This document shows, one piece after another, positions 26,926-35,777 of a DNA stretch of 64,000 bases (position 1 is the first letter of the stretch; each line of letters starts with the position of its first letter). Source of the stretch: Fidelibacterota bacterium UBA2986. Its GTDB lineage: Bacteria > Fidelibacterota > Marinisomatia > Marinisomatales > AB-629-J13. The DNA lies in contig DEAI01000008.1 of the NCBI GenBank assembly GCA_002346675.1, forward strand, positions 130,573 to 194,572, in the 5' to 3' direction. The position numbers and the translations under genes were made by a program. The notes below the pieces were generated by a model. It saw only the letters and a program-made list of their open reading frames with translations. It had not been told where the DNA came from and did no database searches.

Positions 26926-29841
26926 ATGAAAATAAAAATAAAAATAGCTTTCCTGATAACATGCATAATGAGTGCCCAGATTGTGATTGCGCAATCATCA
27001 CGGATCACGGGTACGGTAACAGATGCAGAATCGGGTGATCCGCTAGTTGCAGCTCATGTGTTTGTGAAGGGGACCTTTGTTGGTACCACCACAGATGTTG
27101 ATGGATCATATAGCTTAGACGTAGACGGCAATGTGACATTAGTTGTTGCCTATATGGGTTATAAGACCCAAGAGCTAGCTACTAGTAGTGGGTCAGGAAA
27201 TTTTGCCATGGAGCCTGATGTATTGAGACAGGATGAAGTGGTTGTAACTGGTCTTGTCAGTACAGTTAAAAGAAGAAACGCTGCTAATGCGGTAGCTTCC
27301 GTTTCTGGTGATGACCTAGTAAATGCACCAACTCAGACGTTAGACCAAGCTCTGGGTGGTCAGTTTGCTGGCGTCAATATTCGTAGGAATACTGGTGCTC
27401 CAGGTGGTGGTACTAATGTGAACCTGCGTGGACAGTCTACCCTAACAGGTAGCACTCAACCTCTATACGTTATAGATGGTGTTATTGTAAATAATGATGC
27501 GAATCAATCTGGTATCGATGTTGTAACAGCCGCCACAGGGGCAGGAAGTTCAAGACCTCAGGGGCAACCAACAAATCGTATCGGCGATATTAACCCTAAT
27601 GATATAGAAAGTGTTGAAGTCCTAAAGGGTGCAAGTGCCGCAGCTATATATGGAGCAAAGGCATCGAATGGTGTTGTTATCATTAATACCAAGCGTGGTA
27701 AAGGTGGACCAACAAAATTCAATTTTTCCACAAAGACAGGATCCTCATCATTGCTCAGAAAAATGGGTCACAGAGTATTTGATACCTATACCGAAGCTGA
27801 AGAACAATATGGAGCAGATATTGCAGCATTAGGTAATGATGCCAATGGAAACTGGGCTGGAAATAACTTTGACTATGAAGAGATTCTTTATGGTGAGACA
27901 GGTCAGTTGACAGAGCATACTCTTAGCGCTATTGGTGGCAATGAAGAAACTCAGTTTTATCTTGGTGGACAGTACATGGATGAAGGTGGTATTATCAAAA
28001 ATACTGGCTACAAGAAGATCTCAGGTCGATTGAATGTAAACCACAGGTTAAGTGAAAAGGCAAAATTATCTGTTTCAACCAATCTGGTTCGTTCTGAGTC
28101 AGATCGTGGAGTCACTGGTAATGATAATACTAATATGACCTATGGTTTTTCTATAGGTTTTACTCCTAGCTTTATAGATATAAGAAAAAATGCTGATGGT
28201 TCTTATCCAATTCATCCCCTGAATCCTTCCAATCCATTGGAAACATCAGAGTACTTTGTAAATAATGAAGTTACTCACCGCGTGTTGGGTTCTATGAAGT
28301 TTGATTATAACCTGTTCAGAGCTGATAATATGGACCTTGGGTTTCTAGCGGTCGCTGGTGCAGATTTTTATAATCAGGAGAATGAGGTCTTTATTCCTCC
28401 TTTCTTGCAAATTGAATCTTCCAATGATGAGGCAGGTCAGTCAGTAATGACCACAACCGATAATTTAAATACCAATCTATCTTTGAATATGGTTCATAAA
28501 ATGAAGATGCCTGGCATGACTTTTAATACAACAGCAGGTCTCCAGTATGAAACTTATGATTGGAATTCAGTGTTTGTTCATGCAACGGGTATGATCCCAA
28601 CACAGACGAATGTTGATAAAGCCAGTTCGCAGGCTGTATATCATGATAGGAAAAAACGTCAGGACCGTGGACAATTCTTTCAAGAAGAGGTGACTGTTGG
28701 TGACAATCTATATGTTGCATTTAGTATGCGTGGTGACGTTTCAAGTACCATGGGTGATATAGAGACAAAAGAATGGTATCCTAAAGCAGCAGCGTCCTAT
28801 CAACTAGGTGAAGTTGCTGTATTTGACAACCTGAAACTTCGAGGTGCATGGGGTCAAACAGGAAATATGCCACAATCAAAAGCAAAGTATACGACTATGG
28901 CTTCCTCTAACATTGGAGGTATCAATGGCCTGGTAGCATCATCAACAAAAGGGAATTCAGCTATCAAACCAGAGAGGACAACTGAATTAGAATTTGGTGC
29001 AGATTTTTCTGTAATGGGTGGTTTTGCGACAGTTGAAGCAACTATGTATCAGCAGAACATTGAAGACCTTATTCTTCTAGTTGATGAAGCACCCTCTTCT
29101 GGTGCATCTTACTCTTGGCAGAATGGTGGAGAAATGAAAACTTCAGGAATGGAGCTTGCTCTTGGCCTTAACCCAACAATGCTTTTTGATTTTGGTGGGC
29201 TTGACTGGAATTTTCACATGACCTACTATACTAATGAGTCTGAGGTTACCAAACTAAATGTAGATCCGTATAACTATGGTGGGTTTGCTACATTCCTTGG
29301 TACTTATAGGATAGAAGAAGGATATTCTCCTACTTCAATCGTTGGAAGTGAAATGACAGATGGTAAACATGATGTATTAGGAGATGAAAATCCAGATTAT
29401 CGACTTTCATTTAGAAATTCATTCAGTTTAGGGCCTGTGTCTCTTTCATTCCTTATAGATCGTAAAGAAGGTGGGCATGCTATCAATCTTGCTAATCTGA
29501 TCTATGATCTCGGTGGAACTACAGTTGATTTTGAAGAGAATGGTGGTGATAGGTTGGCTAACCTGGGTGCTGTTACAGCTCCTTATGTTGAGTCAACATC
29601 CTATACAGCTTTAAGAGACCTTAGCCTAACCTATACAGTGCCAGGAGGACTTACCGAAGGGTATGGCCTGAGCAATTTGAAAATTGGTCTTGCACTTCGT
29701 AACTGGTGGATGGCATCTGATTACACGGGTCTAAGCCCTGAAGTTAGTCAGTTTGGTAATGAGGCGATAGGTGGTTCCGTTGACACGAACCCATTCCCTC
29801 TCTCAAAAAGTATGTATCTCACTTTATCAATGGGACTCTAA
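26926..29841 (+). CDS. SusC/RagA-type TonB-dependent outer-membrane receptor
   Basis: 971 residues with an AGGAGG ribosome-binding site at 26909-26914. Signal peptide 1-22. Carboxypeptidase-regulatory-like domain (ITGTVTDAESGDPLVAAHVFV...TTTDVDGSYSLDV). TonB-box-like DEVVVTGLV. Plug domain with the SusC signatures RGQSTLTGSTQPLYVIDGVIV and SVEVLKGASAAAIYGAKASNGVVIINTKRG. Then a 22-strand barrel. It imports oligomeric substrates across the outer membrane together with the SusD lipoprotein encoded next. Substrate unknown. No glycoside hydrolase or peptidase is in the operon. Confidence 0.93.
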   Translation: MKIKIKIAFLITCIMSAQIVIAQSSRITGTVTDAESGDPLVAAHVFVKGTFVGTTTDVDGSYSLDVDGNVTLVVAYMGYKTQELATSSGSGNFAMEPDVLRQDEVVVTGLVSTVKRRNAANAVASVSGDDLVNAPTQTLDQALGGQFAGVNIRRNTGAPGGGTNVNLRGQSTLTGSTQPLYVIDGVIVNNDANQSGIDVVTAATGAGSSRPQGQPTNRIGDINPNDIESVEVLKGASAAAIYGAKASNGVVIINTKRGKGGPTKFNFSTKTGSSSLLRKMGHRVFDTYTEAEEQYGADIAALGNDANGNWAGNNFDYEEILYGETGQLTEHTLSAIGGNEETQFYLGGQYMDEGGIIKNTGYKKISGRLNVNHRLSEKAKLSVSTNLVRSESDRGVTGNDNTNMTYGFSIGFTPSFIDIRKNADGSYPIHPLNPSNPLETSEYFVNNEVTHRVLGSMKFDYNLFRADNMDLGFLAVAGADFYNQENEVFIPPFLQIESSNDEAGQSVMTTTDNLNTNLSLNMVHKMKMPGMTFNTTAGLQYETYDWNSVFVHATGMIPTQTNVDKASSQAVYHDRKKRQDRGQFFQEEVTVGDNLYVAFSMRGDVSSTMGDIETKEWYPKAAASYQLGEVAVFDNLKLRGAWGQTGNMPQSKAKYTTMASSNIGGINGLVASSTKGNSAIKPERTTELEFGADFSVMGGFATVEATMYQQNIEDLILLVDEAPSSGASYSWQNGGEMKTSGMELALGLNPTMLFDFGGLDWNFHMTYYTNESEVTKLNVDPYNYGGFATFLGTYRIEEGYSPTSIVGSEMTDGKHDVLGDENPDYRLSFRNSFSLGPVSLSFLIDRKEGGHAINLANLIYDLGGTTVDFEENGGDRLANLGAVTAPYVESTSYTALRDLSLTYTVPGGLTEGYGLSNLKIGLALRNWWMASDYTGLSPEVSQFGNEAIGGSVDTNPFPLSKSMYLTLSMGL

Positions 29842-29859
29842 TCCTGGGAGGAATTAATT

Positions 29860-31128
29860 ATGAAAACAAAAAAAAGAAATACATTAATGAAGATCCTGCC
29901 AATGGTATTAGTACTATTTTGGACAGGGTGTGAAGATCTAGATTTTCCAGACCCAAATAATCCGACAGATGACACTGCCACTATTCAATCATTGGTCACA
30001 GGCGCTGAAGCACAAATGCGATCGGGTTTTGGTATTTGGATAAGAGATCTATTGGTTGTTGGACGTGAAGCATATTATCTTGAACCAGCAGATCCCAGGT
30101 ACACAGGTGAGTTGCTTCGTGGACCTATCGATCCTGGTGGGTTCCTTTGCTATACTCCATGGGCAGCAAATTATAAGGTCATTTCAAATTGCCAGACCAT
30201 TCTTAATAGCTCAGAAGCAGATGCTGGAGCTAAAGGATTTGCTCGAACAGTTAATGCTTATTGTCTAATGCGGGTCTTGGCCCTAACCAATGAGAATGGA
30301 GCGCGATTGAACTATGATGGAGACATAAATGTTGCCACAGCATCTAAAGAAGAAGTGTTGGCTGAAATAGTCAATCTGCTAGATGCAGGTAAAACAAATC
30401 TCGAAGAAGCAGGCAGCGACTTTTCTTTTACGCTTTCTAGTGGTTTCGATGGATTCAATACACCTGCAACATTTGTTCATTTCAACCGCGGACTAAGAGC
30501 AAGAGTTGCTGTACTACAGGATGACTGGAGCGCCGCTCAAACAGCTCTAACCTCAGTTGATGCATGGATGAATGGTGGTGACCATGATGCTGGTGTCTAT
30601 CATGTCTTTAGTTCGGGTGCCAACGATGTAGATAATCAAATGTTTGAGGATCCTAACGCTGCAACCTTAAAACTTATGGTGCATCCCTCTTTCTTAACCG
30701 ATGCACATGAGGGTGATGCAAGATTGACAAATAATGTTCTCGAACGTGAAGCCACTGTAACATATGATGGTTTAGAAAGCTATTTAGCACCAACTCTTTA
30801 CAGTAGTTCATATGATCCTGTACCAATGATGAGAGCTGTTGAATTACAACTGCTTCAGGCTGAGGTTCACATTGGTAACGGTGATTATGGATCTGCAGAA
30901 TCGATCATGAATTCCATTCGTACTGCAGCTGGTGTAGCTGAATACACAGCTACAGATGCAAGCAATGCTGTTGATCGTGTACTTCATGAGAAACGCTACT
31001 CTCTATTTCTTGAAGGGCATAGACTCACAGATATGAGACACTATGGCAAAACAGGTGAATTACCGCTCGATCGTGATGGAGATGCTGTAGTGAGCTTTCC
31101 AATACCAGAGACAGAAACACCCGGTTAA
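29860..31128 (+). CDS. SusD/RagB-family surface lipoprotein
   Basis: 422 residues, GGGAGGAATT upstream of the ATG. Lipoprotein signal KILPMVLVLFWTGC (mature Cys about residue 24) followed by EDLDFPDPNNP, the typical SusD start. The N-terminal TPR-like part and the closing RVLHEKRYSLFLEGHRLTDMRHYG are hallmarks of the family. It captures ligand over the SusC channel. It is somewhat short for the family, lying 18 bases after susC and before a strong terminator. Confidence 0.9.
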   Translation: MKTKKRNTLMKILPMVLVLFWTGCEDLDFPDPNNPTDDTATIQSLVTGAEAQMRSGFGIWIRDLLVVGREAYYLEPADPRYTGELLRGPIDPGGFLCYTPWAANYKVISNCQTILNSSEADAGAKGFARTVNAYCLMRVLALTNENGARLNYDGDINVATASKEEVLAEIVNLLDAGKTNLEEAGSDFSFTLSSGFDGFNTPATFVHFNRGLRARVAVLQDDWSAAQTALTSVDAWMNGGDHDAGVYHVFSSGANDVDNQMFEDPNAATLKLMVHPSFLTDAHEGDARLTNNVLEREATVTYDGLESYLAPTLYSSSYDPVPMMRAVELQLLQAEVHIGNGDYGSAESIMNSIRTAAGVAEYTATDASNAVDRVLHEKRYSLFLEGHRLTDMRHYGKTGELPLDRDGDAVVSFPIPETETPG

Positions 31129-31144
31129 AGTTTGATTTTGAATA

Positions 31145-31176
31145 AGCAAAAAGGCCTCGAACGAGGCCTTTTTGCT
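31145..31176 (+). terminator. Strong hairpin terminator after the SusC/SusD pair
   Basis: AGCAAAAAGGCCTCG (31145-31159) is perfectly complementary to 31162-31176 with only AA between the arms, and it carries A and T tracts at its edges. It starts 16 bases after the susD stop. The symmetric A/T tracts could stop transcription from either side. The formamidase gene begins 24 bases later, so it may be read through or have its own start. Confidence 0.9.
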
Positions 31177-31200
31177 ATTAATAATAAGAGGATATAAATA

Positions 31201-32178
31201 ATGAGTAAAATTGTTTTTTCAATCTTCACATTAATATTCTTTTCCTGTTCACAAGAAAAGAACATTGTTCCGGATTATGTATTAACAGCAGATCAGAAAC
31301 ATAACAAGTTCAGCAAACTTATACCTCCAGTTTTAACTGTAAAATCTGGTGCAGTGATCAAGGCCGACACACATGAAGCATCTGATGGTCAGCTTCATTC
31401 AAGAGCAAAGCTTGAGGATCTTATTAATATCGATTTTGGACCAATACATCCGCTTACAGGTCCAGTATATGTTGAAGAAGCGGAAGTGGGAGATATTTTA
31501 GCAGTCGATCTATTGGATATTGAGCTGCATGAGTATGGCTGGCAGGCCATAGTTGGTGGATTTGGTTTTCTGACAGATCGATTTCCTTCTCCTAAATTGA
31601 ATGTTCATAAGATTGATGTAAAGAATAAGACCACTATGTTCAACGACAAGGTAAAGATCCCGCTAAAGCCTTTCCCTGGTGTTATGGGGGTAGCTCCAGA
31701 TACAGAGGAAATGCTTTCAACTATCCCTCCCAGAGCTAATGGCGGGAATATGGATGATCCAAGCATGGTAGAAGGAACCACAGTCTATTTCCCTGTTTTT
31801 GTTAAAGGAGCTTTATTTTCAATTGGTGATGCACACGCTGTTCAAGGTTTAGGTGAAGTTTGTGGGACAGCAATTGAAGCCCCAATGACCTTTACATATC
31901 GTCTAAGGGTAATAAAAGATAGACCTAAGATCAAAGAGCCTCAATATGAGACAGATGATTACTACGCAGTTACAGGTTTTGGTGAGACCATCGACATTGC
32001 TACAAAAAAAGCTGTCAATTACATGGTTGACCATTTAAGTGATAATTATGATATATCTGCCGAAGATGCTTATATGCTGTGTTCCTTAGTTGGAGATTTA
32101 AAAATTGCAGAGGTTGTTGACATCCCCAATATGCTTGTTACCATGCATTTCCCTAAATCTATATTGAAACAGCTGTAA
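31201..32178 (+). CDS. Acetamidase/formamidase-family lipoprotein
   Basis: 325 residues. Short lipoprotein signal MSKIVFSIFTLIFFSC. The rest follows the FmdA/AmdA family: GPIHPLTGPVYVEEAEVGDILAVDLLDIE, FPGVMGVAP, PPRANGGNMD, VKGALFSIGDAHAVQGLGEVCGTAIE (metal and active-site His/Asp region) and the late SLVGDLKIAEVVD. The family hydrolyses formamide, acetamide and related small amides. Lipid anchoring places it in the periplasm or on the surface. It follows a SusC/SusD pair and precedes a DUF6580 membrane protein, so an amide-containing nutrient is a possible substrate (inference). Confidence 0.85.
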   Translation: MSKIVFSIFTLIFFSCSQEKNIVPDYVLTADQKHNKFSKLIPPVLTVKSGAVIKADTHEASDGQLHSRAKLEDLINIDFGPIHPLTGPVYVEEAEVGDILAVDLLDIELHEYGWQAIVGGFGFLTDRFPSPKLNVHKIDVKNKTTMFNDKVKIPLKPFPGVMGVAPDTEEMLSTIPPRANGGNMDDPSMVEGTTVYFPVFVKGALFSIGDAHAVQGLGEVCGTAIEAPMTFTYRLRVIKDRPKIKEPQYETDDYYAVTGFGETIDIATKKAVNYMVDHLSDNYDISAEDAYMLCSLVGDLKIAEVVDIPNMLVTMHFPKSILKQL

Positions 32179-32200
32179 ATAATTACTATTAAGCTGTTTT
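32167..32200 (+). terminator. Weak hairpin at the end of the formamidase gene
   Basis: AAACAGCT (32167-32174) can pair with AGCTGTTT (32192-32199) over a 17-base loop. The left arm is inside the coding region and the T tail is minimal, so this is a marginal terminator. Confidence 0.25.
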
Positions 32201-32260
32201 CATTTAGGAAAAATAAATCCTGAGTGTTTAATTTCAGCTTTTACTAATTAGGAATAAACA

Positions 32261-32833
32261 ATGAATCACGAAATATCTAATCGACATTTTGTTTTGGCAG
32301 GAATTTTAGTTTTCGCTGCTTTCAGCAGATTAATTCCTCATCCTCCCAATTTTACAGCTTTAGGAGCAATGGCCTTATTTGGTGGTGCCTACATTCATAA
32401 CAGGATATTTGCAGTGTTATTTCCACTTTCTGCGCTATGGATAAGTGACATAATTCTGAACAATCTGGTTTATTCTGAGTTTTATAAAGGGTTTGTACTC
32501 TTTTCGCACAGTCACATATGGATTTATATAAGTTTTGTGATAATTGCAATTGTAGGTCAACTCATAATTAAAAAGGTTAATATCAAAACAATGGGTCTCT
32601 CCGCTCTTTCTGCATCTGTTATATTTTTTATCCTATCCAATTTTGGCGTCTGGGCTCAGGGACTTATGTACCCGCTTTCATTTAGCGGTTTGATCGCTTG
32701 CTATATTGCAGCACTGCCATTTTTTGGCTGGACCTTAATAGGAAACTTTTTCTTTTGTGCAATTTTATTTGGCAGTTTTGAGTTGGCAGCAAACAAAATT
32801 ATAAGTTTACAAACTGTAGTTTCTAATAAATAA
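32261..32833 (+). CDS. DUF6580 integral membrane protein (ECF-transporter-S-like)
   Basis: 190 residues with five or six membrane segments. The motif FSRLIPHPPNFTALGAMALFGGAYI near the N-terminus followed by LFPLSALWISDIILNN, and later SNFGVWAQGLMYP, is characteristic of DUF6580. These proteins resemble substrate-binding S components of energy-coupling-factor transporters and are often found beside TonB-dependent receptors. A role in inner-membrane uptake of a product of the preceding genes is possible but not shown. Confidence 0.8.
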   Translation: MNHEISNRHFVLAGILVFAAFSRLIPHPPNFTALGAMALFGGAYIHNRIFAVLFPLSALWISDIILNNLVYSEFYKGFVLFSHSHIWIYISFVIIAIVGQLIIKKVNIKTMGLSALSASVIFFILSNFGVWAQGLMYPLSFSGLIACYIAALPFFGWTLIGNFFFCAILFGSFELAANKIISLQTVVSNK

Positions 32834-32836
32834 TAT

Positions 32837-33733
32837 TCAAGCTTTATTAATCAAATAAACTCCTAAAACTGCTAATATACTTCCCAATGCTGTATTCAGA
32901 TCCAGTTGCTCTCCTAATAAGAGCATACTGAATCCCATTGCTGTAACAGGGACAGTAAAAATAAAAGCACTGGCTTTTCTTGATCCAAGTTGAACTGTTG
33001 CTAAAAAATAGATCGTAGTCCCAAAAACCATTGCTCCTCCAGATAGAATGAATAGATTTATCCAAAACTTCCATCCATAATCAAATACTGATAAAATTGG
33101 TTCACCAAAAGATAAAAAAAATGACAATAGTCCTGCTACAGCCATTGACCAAAAACTGTAGGGGATAAAATGTATTTTATCTTTGGAGGCAGATGTAACT
33201 AAGGTAACACATGCCCAGGAACTAGCTGCTAATATAAAATGAATATTACCATTTTGTAATAGATCACCAAAGTTAACTGACCAAATTTTTATAATTAACA
33301 TCCCTCCAAAAATTCCTAATATTGCTCCCAATACATCTTTAGTTTTAAATGAATCCTTTAAAATAATACCAGCCAATACCATCGTAATAATTGGATTCAA
33401 AGTTGTTACTAAGACCCCTCCTATTCCAGCAAGTCCAATCTGTGTTCCTCGAAAGTAAAAGTAGTTATAAAGGGTCATGAGTAAACCATTTACTAATACA
33501 AGTTTTAATCCTTTTCTATTGATAAAGAATGAATTCCCTGTCCATTTTATTACAGGAATAAAAAACAAAACAGCGCAAAAAAATCTCCAGAACATTGACA
33601 ATGGAGTAGAAGTATATAACCCCACTATTTTTGCATTTGTCCATGATAGCCCCCATGCCGCCATTCCCAAAATCAAAATGATCTGAAGTTTATATTTTTT
33701 GGTCACTTTTAATTCAATGGTGTTTGTATCCAT
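32837..33733 (-). CDS. EamA/DMT-family transporter
   Basis: 298 residues with about ten membrane segments in two EamA repeats (AAWGLSWTNAKIVGLYTSTPLSMFWRFFCAVLFF, and the second half ending ALGSILAVLGVYLINKA). Drug/metabolite-transporter family; members export amino acids, sugars or metabolites. Its start overlaps the cupin gene by 20 bases, so it belongs to the symporter group. Substrate unknown. Confidence 0.85.
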   Translation of the reverse strand: MDTNTIELKVTKKYKLQIILILGMAAWGLSWTNAKIVGLYTSTPLSMFWRFFCAVLFFIPVIKWTGNSFFINRKGLKLVLVNGLLMTLYNYFYFRGTQIGLAGIGGVLVTTLNPIITMVLAGIILKDSFKTKDVLGAILGIFGGMLIIKIWSVNFGDLLQNGNIHFILAASSWACVTLVTSASKDKIHFIPYSFWSMAVAGLLSFFLSFGEPILSVFDYGWKFWINLFILSGGAMVFGTTIYFLATVQLGSRKASAFIFTVPVTAMGFSMLLLGEQLDLNTALGSILAVLGVYLINKA

Positions 33734-33992
33734 AAAACCATTGGTTTGTAACCTGGCCTATATTCCTAACTGTATGATTCACTCCAGCGGGAATGAGTAT
33801 TTCTTCTCCAATTTCAGGATGGAAAATCTGGCCACTCATTTGCAATTCAATTTCCCCATCGATAAGCATCACTAGTTCGTCAGTTTTGTGAATAAAGTCT
33901 GACCAGATAGTTCCGGGTAGATCAGTCCAAATTTCACATGAAAATCCTCTACTCTTCCAACTCTGTTCAATAAATTTAGGATCGATCTCCAA
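33714..33992 (-). CDS. Small single-domain cupin protein
   Basis: 92 residues, one cupin barrel: HKTDELVMLIDGEIELQMSGQIFHPEIGEEILIPAGVNHTVRNIG (about residues 34-78). This gives the His and Glu of the first cupin motif and the His of the second, enough for a metal site. The start is TTG, directly after the symporter TAA (TAATTG), with no earlier Met in frame. Cytoplasmic. Role unknown; it could bind a metabolite handled by the adjacent transporters. Confidence 0.75.
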   Translation of the reverse strand: MEIDPKFIEQSWKSRGFSCEIWTDLPGTIWSDFIHKTDELVMLIDGEIELQMSGQIFHPEIGEEILIPAGVNHTVRNIGQVTNQWFYGYKHH

Positions 33993-35450
33993 TTATGATT
34001 TTGTCCTTATTTTTCTTTGGTATAAAATAAAAATAATTATGCAATTTGCTGTTAATCCCCACACACCTGCATGAATTCCCCAAGGTTTTGAGGGCACCTG
34101 TAAGCCAAACATGTTTGACAAAATGATTAATAGAGCAATAAATGTCCCTACAGTCAGTCCTGATAATATTATAGATTTATCCAATTGCTTTAAATGAATT
34201 CCAATTAATATTGCTGGTGCAATTTGACAGAGTAGCTCTAATTTTATTTCCATAAGTCTCCAAATGGTTTGAGGCAAATAAATAGCAAAAACTGCTGCTA
34301 TTGAAATTAGCACCCATGAAAATACTTTTCCAAAATATGTAAGACTTTTTTCATTTGTCTGTGGTCTAATCCTTCTATAAATATCTTGGGTAGTAATAGA
34401 AGAAATTGCTAATAGAGCAGAATCCACTGTGGACATAATTGCGGCAATTGCTGCTGAAATAAATAAAATCAGAATGGGAGCTATTGACGGTACCTTTTCC
34501 GATAGATCCGAAAGTATTAATAATGTGATATACTCAGATTCTTTGGTTGATAAATCTGGAAATTGAACAGCGCCGATTATTCCAACAAAGATGATAAAAA
34601 GTGTAGTTACAAATGGCATAAAAACCATGATTTGAAGAGATCGTTTTAAGGTGGTTTCACTTTTTGCAGAATAAATTCTCTGAATGGCATGTGGATATAC
34701 AGATATTCCAGCAAATAAAATAATGATTGTGCTGAACCAAAGTCTTTTTTCATTCCAATCAGGTGGGTTCCAAAAATCTCTATTGTATTGGATCTGTGAT
34801 GCGATCACTCCTCCATAGTTATCCTGAACTAATCCGAAAATGAAAACCACACCCACAAGTAAAAGAATACCCTGAATCATGTCCGTCCAAGCTACACTGC
34901 GCATTCCTCCCAACGTTTCATAAATCACCATGATTAATGATAACAGAATAATCCCGTTTATAAACGAAACAGTTCCCCCTGTTACTGATTCAATTATGAT
35001 TCCCATAGCTTTTAGATTGGTTACTATGTAGTTCACCAATGCAATGATAGAGAGAACAGAAACAATAATTGTGAGAGCAGTTGATTTATATCGAAATTGT
35101 ATGAAATCGCCAATGGTAATAAAACTATATTTTCTTGATAACCGGAATAATTTTGGAGCAAAAATAAAATAGGCACCAATTACAGAGCACATAAACGTCA
35201 CCGTAACAAGTGCTGTAAATCCATTTCTGTATGCTTTACCTGCGAATCCAATGAGTGTATTTCCACTATATTGAGTTGCATACAGAGTGAGAAATAAAAC
35301 AAACATTCCCATCCCTCTTCCCGCAAGATAAAAATCTGACATGGATTCTTCTTTTCTAAAATAACGGCCAATCAAACCAATCACAATTAGCGACAATAAA
35401 TAAATTATAATAAATATTGTTCCTCCAGTTGAGACCAATGGGGAATTCAT
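33993..35450 (-). CDS. Sodium:solute symporter (SSS family)
   Basis: 485 residues with about 13 membrane segments. SSS hallmarks: MSDFYLAGRGMGMFVLFLTLYATQYSGNTLIGFAGKAY near the N-terminus, and AAAIAAIMSTVDSALLAISSITTQDIYRRI in the conserved region near residues 335-365, with the Ser residues expected for sodium binding. It imports a solute with Na+. Substrate not deducible. Its ATG overlaps the preceding small membrane gene (ATGA). Confidence 0.88.
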   Translation of the reverse strand: MNSPLVSTGGTIFIIIYLLSLIVIGLIGRYFRKEESMSDFYLAGRGMGMFVLFLTLYATQYSGNTLIGFAGKAYRNGFTALVTVTFMCSVIGAYFIFAPKLFRLSRKYSFITIGDFIQFRYKSTALTIIVSVLSIIALVNYIVTNLKAMGIIIESVTGGTVSFINGIILLSLIMVIYETLGGMRSVAWTDMIQGILLLVGVVFIFGLVQDNYGGVIASQIQYNRDFWNPPDWNEKRLWFSTIIILFAGISVYPHAIQRIYSAKSETTLKRSLQIMVFMPFVTTLFIIFVGIIGAVQFPDLSTKESEYITLLILSDLSEKVPSIAPILILFISAAIAAIMSTVDSALLAISSITTQDIYRRIRPQTNEKSLTYFGKVFSWVLISIAAVFAIYLPQTIWRLMEIKLELLCQIAPAILIGIHLKQLDKSIILSGLTVGTFIALLIILSNMFGLQVPSKPWGIHAGVWGLTANCIIIFILYQRKIRTKS

Positions 35451-35653
35451 GTATCAGACTCCTCAGCAGAAATATTCCAATATTTACCAATAAAATAAAA
35501 AATTACTCCTGCATACAAAAATGAAACTGATAAAGAATAAACTGCCCAAATCGGCATCCCATAAAATAGAATTGAACTGGGTTTAGAGAAAATCCAGGGA
35601 ACTGATAAGAATAAGATAAAAAATGATAAAATAAATAGAAAGTTTTTTTTCAT
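35447..35653 (-). CDS. Small two-helix membrane protein (DUF3311-like) paired with the symporter
   Basis: 68 residues with two hydrophobic helices (about 5-22 and 32-58) and a P-W-I-F...P-I-W-A-V-Y-S-L pattern between them. Small proteins of the DUF3311/YhdT type are commonly encoded directly upstream of SSS symporters and may be accessory subunits. The four-base ATGA overlap with the symporter supports that pairing. Family assignment is by length, topology and context. Confidence 0.6.
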   Translation of the reverse strand: MKKNFLFILSFFILFLSVPWIFSKPSSILFYGMPIWAVYSLSVSFLYAGVIFYFIGKYWNISAEESDT

Positions 35654-35777
35654 CCGGGTTTCTGATATATGAAATTGTATCCTCAGTAATGAATCAATTT
35701 AATTAAATTTATCGCTCTTTACATTTTAAAAACTGAAGTTTTTTAAAACTATTTTATAAGTAACAATTGGAATATCT

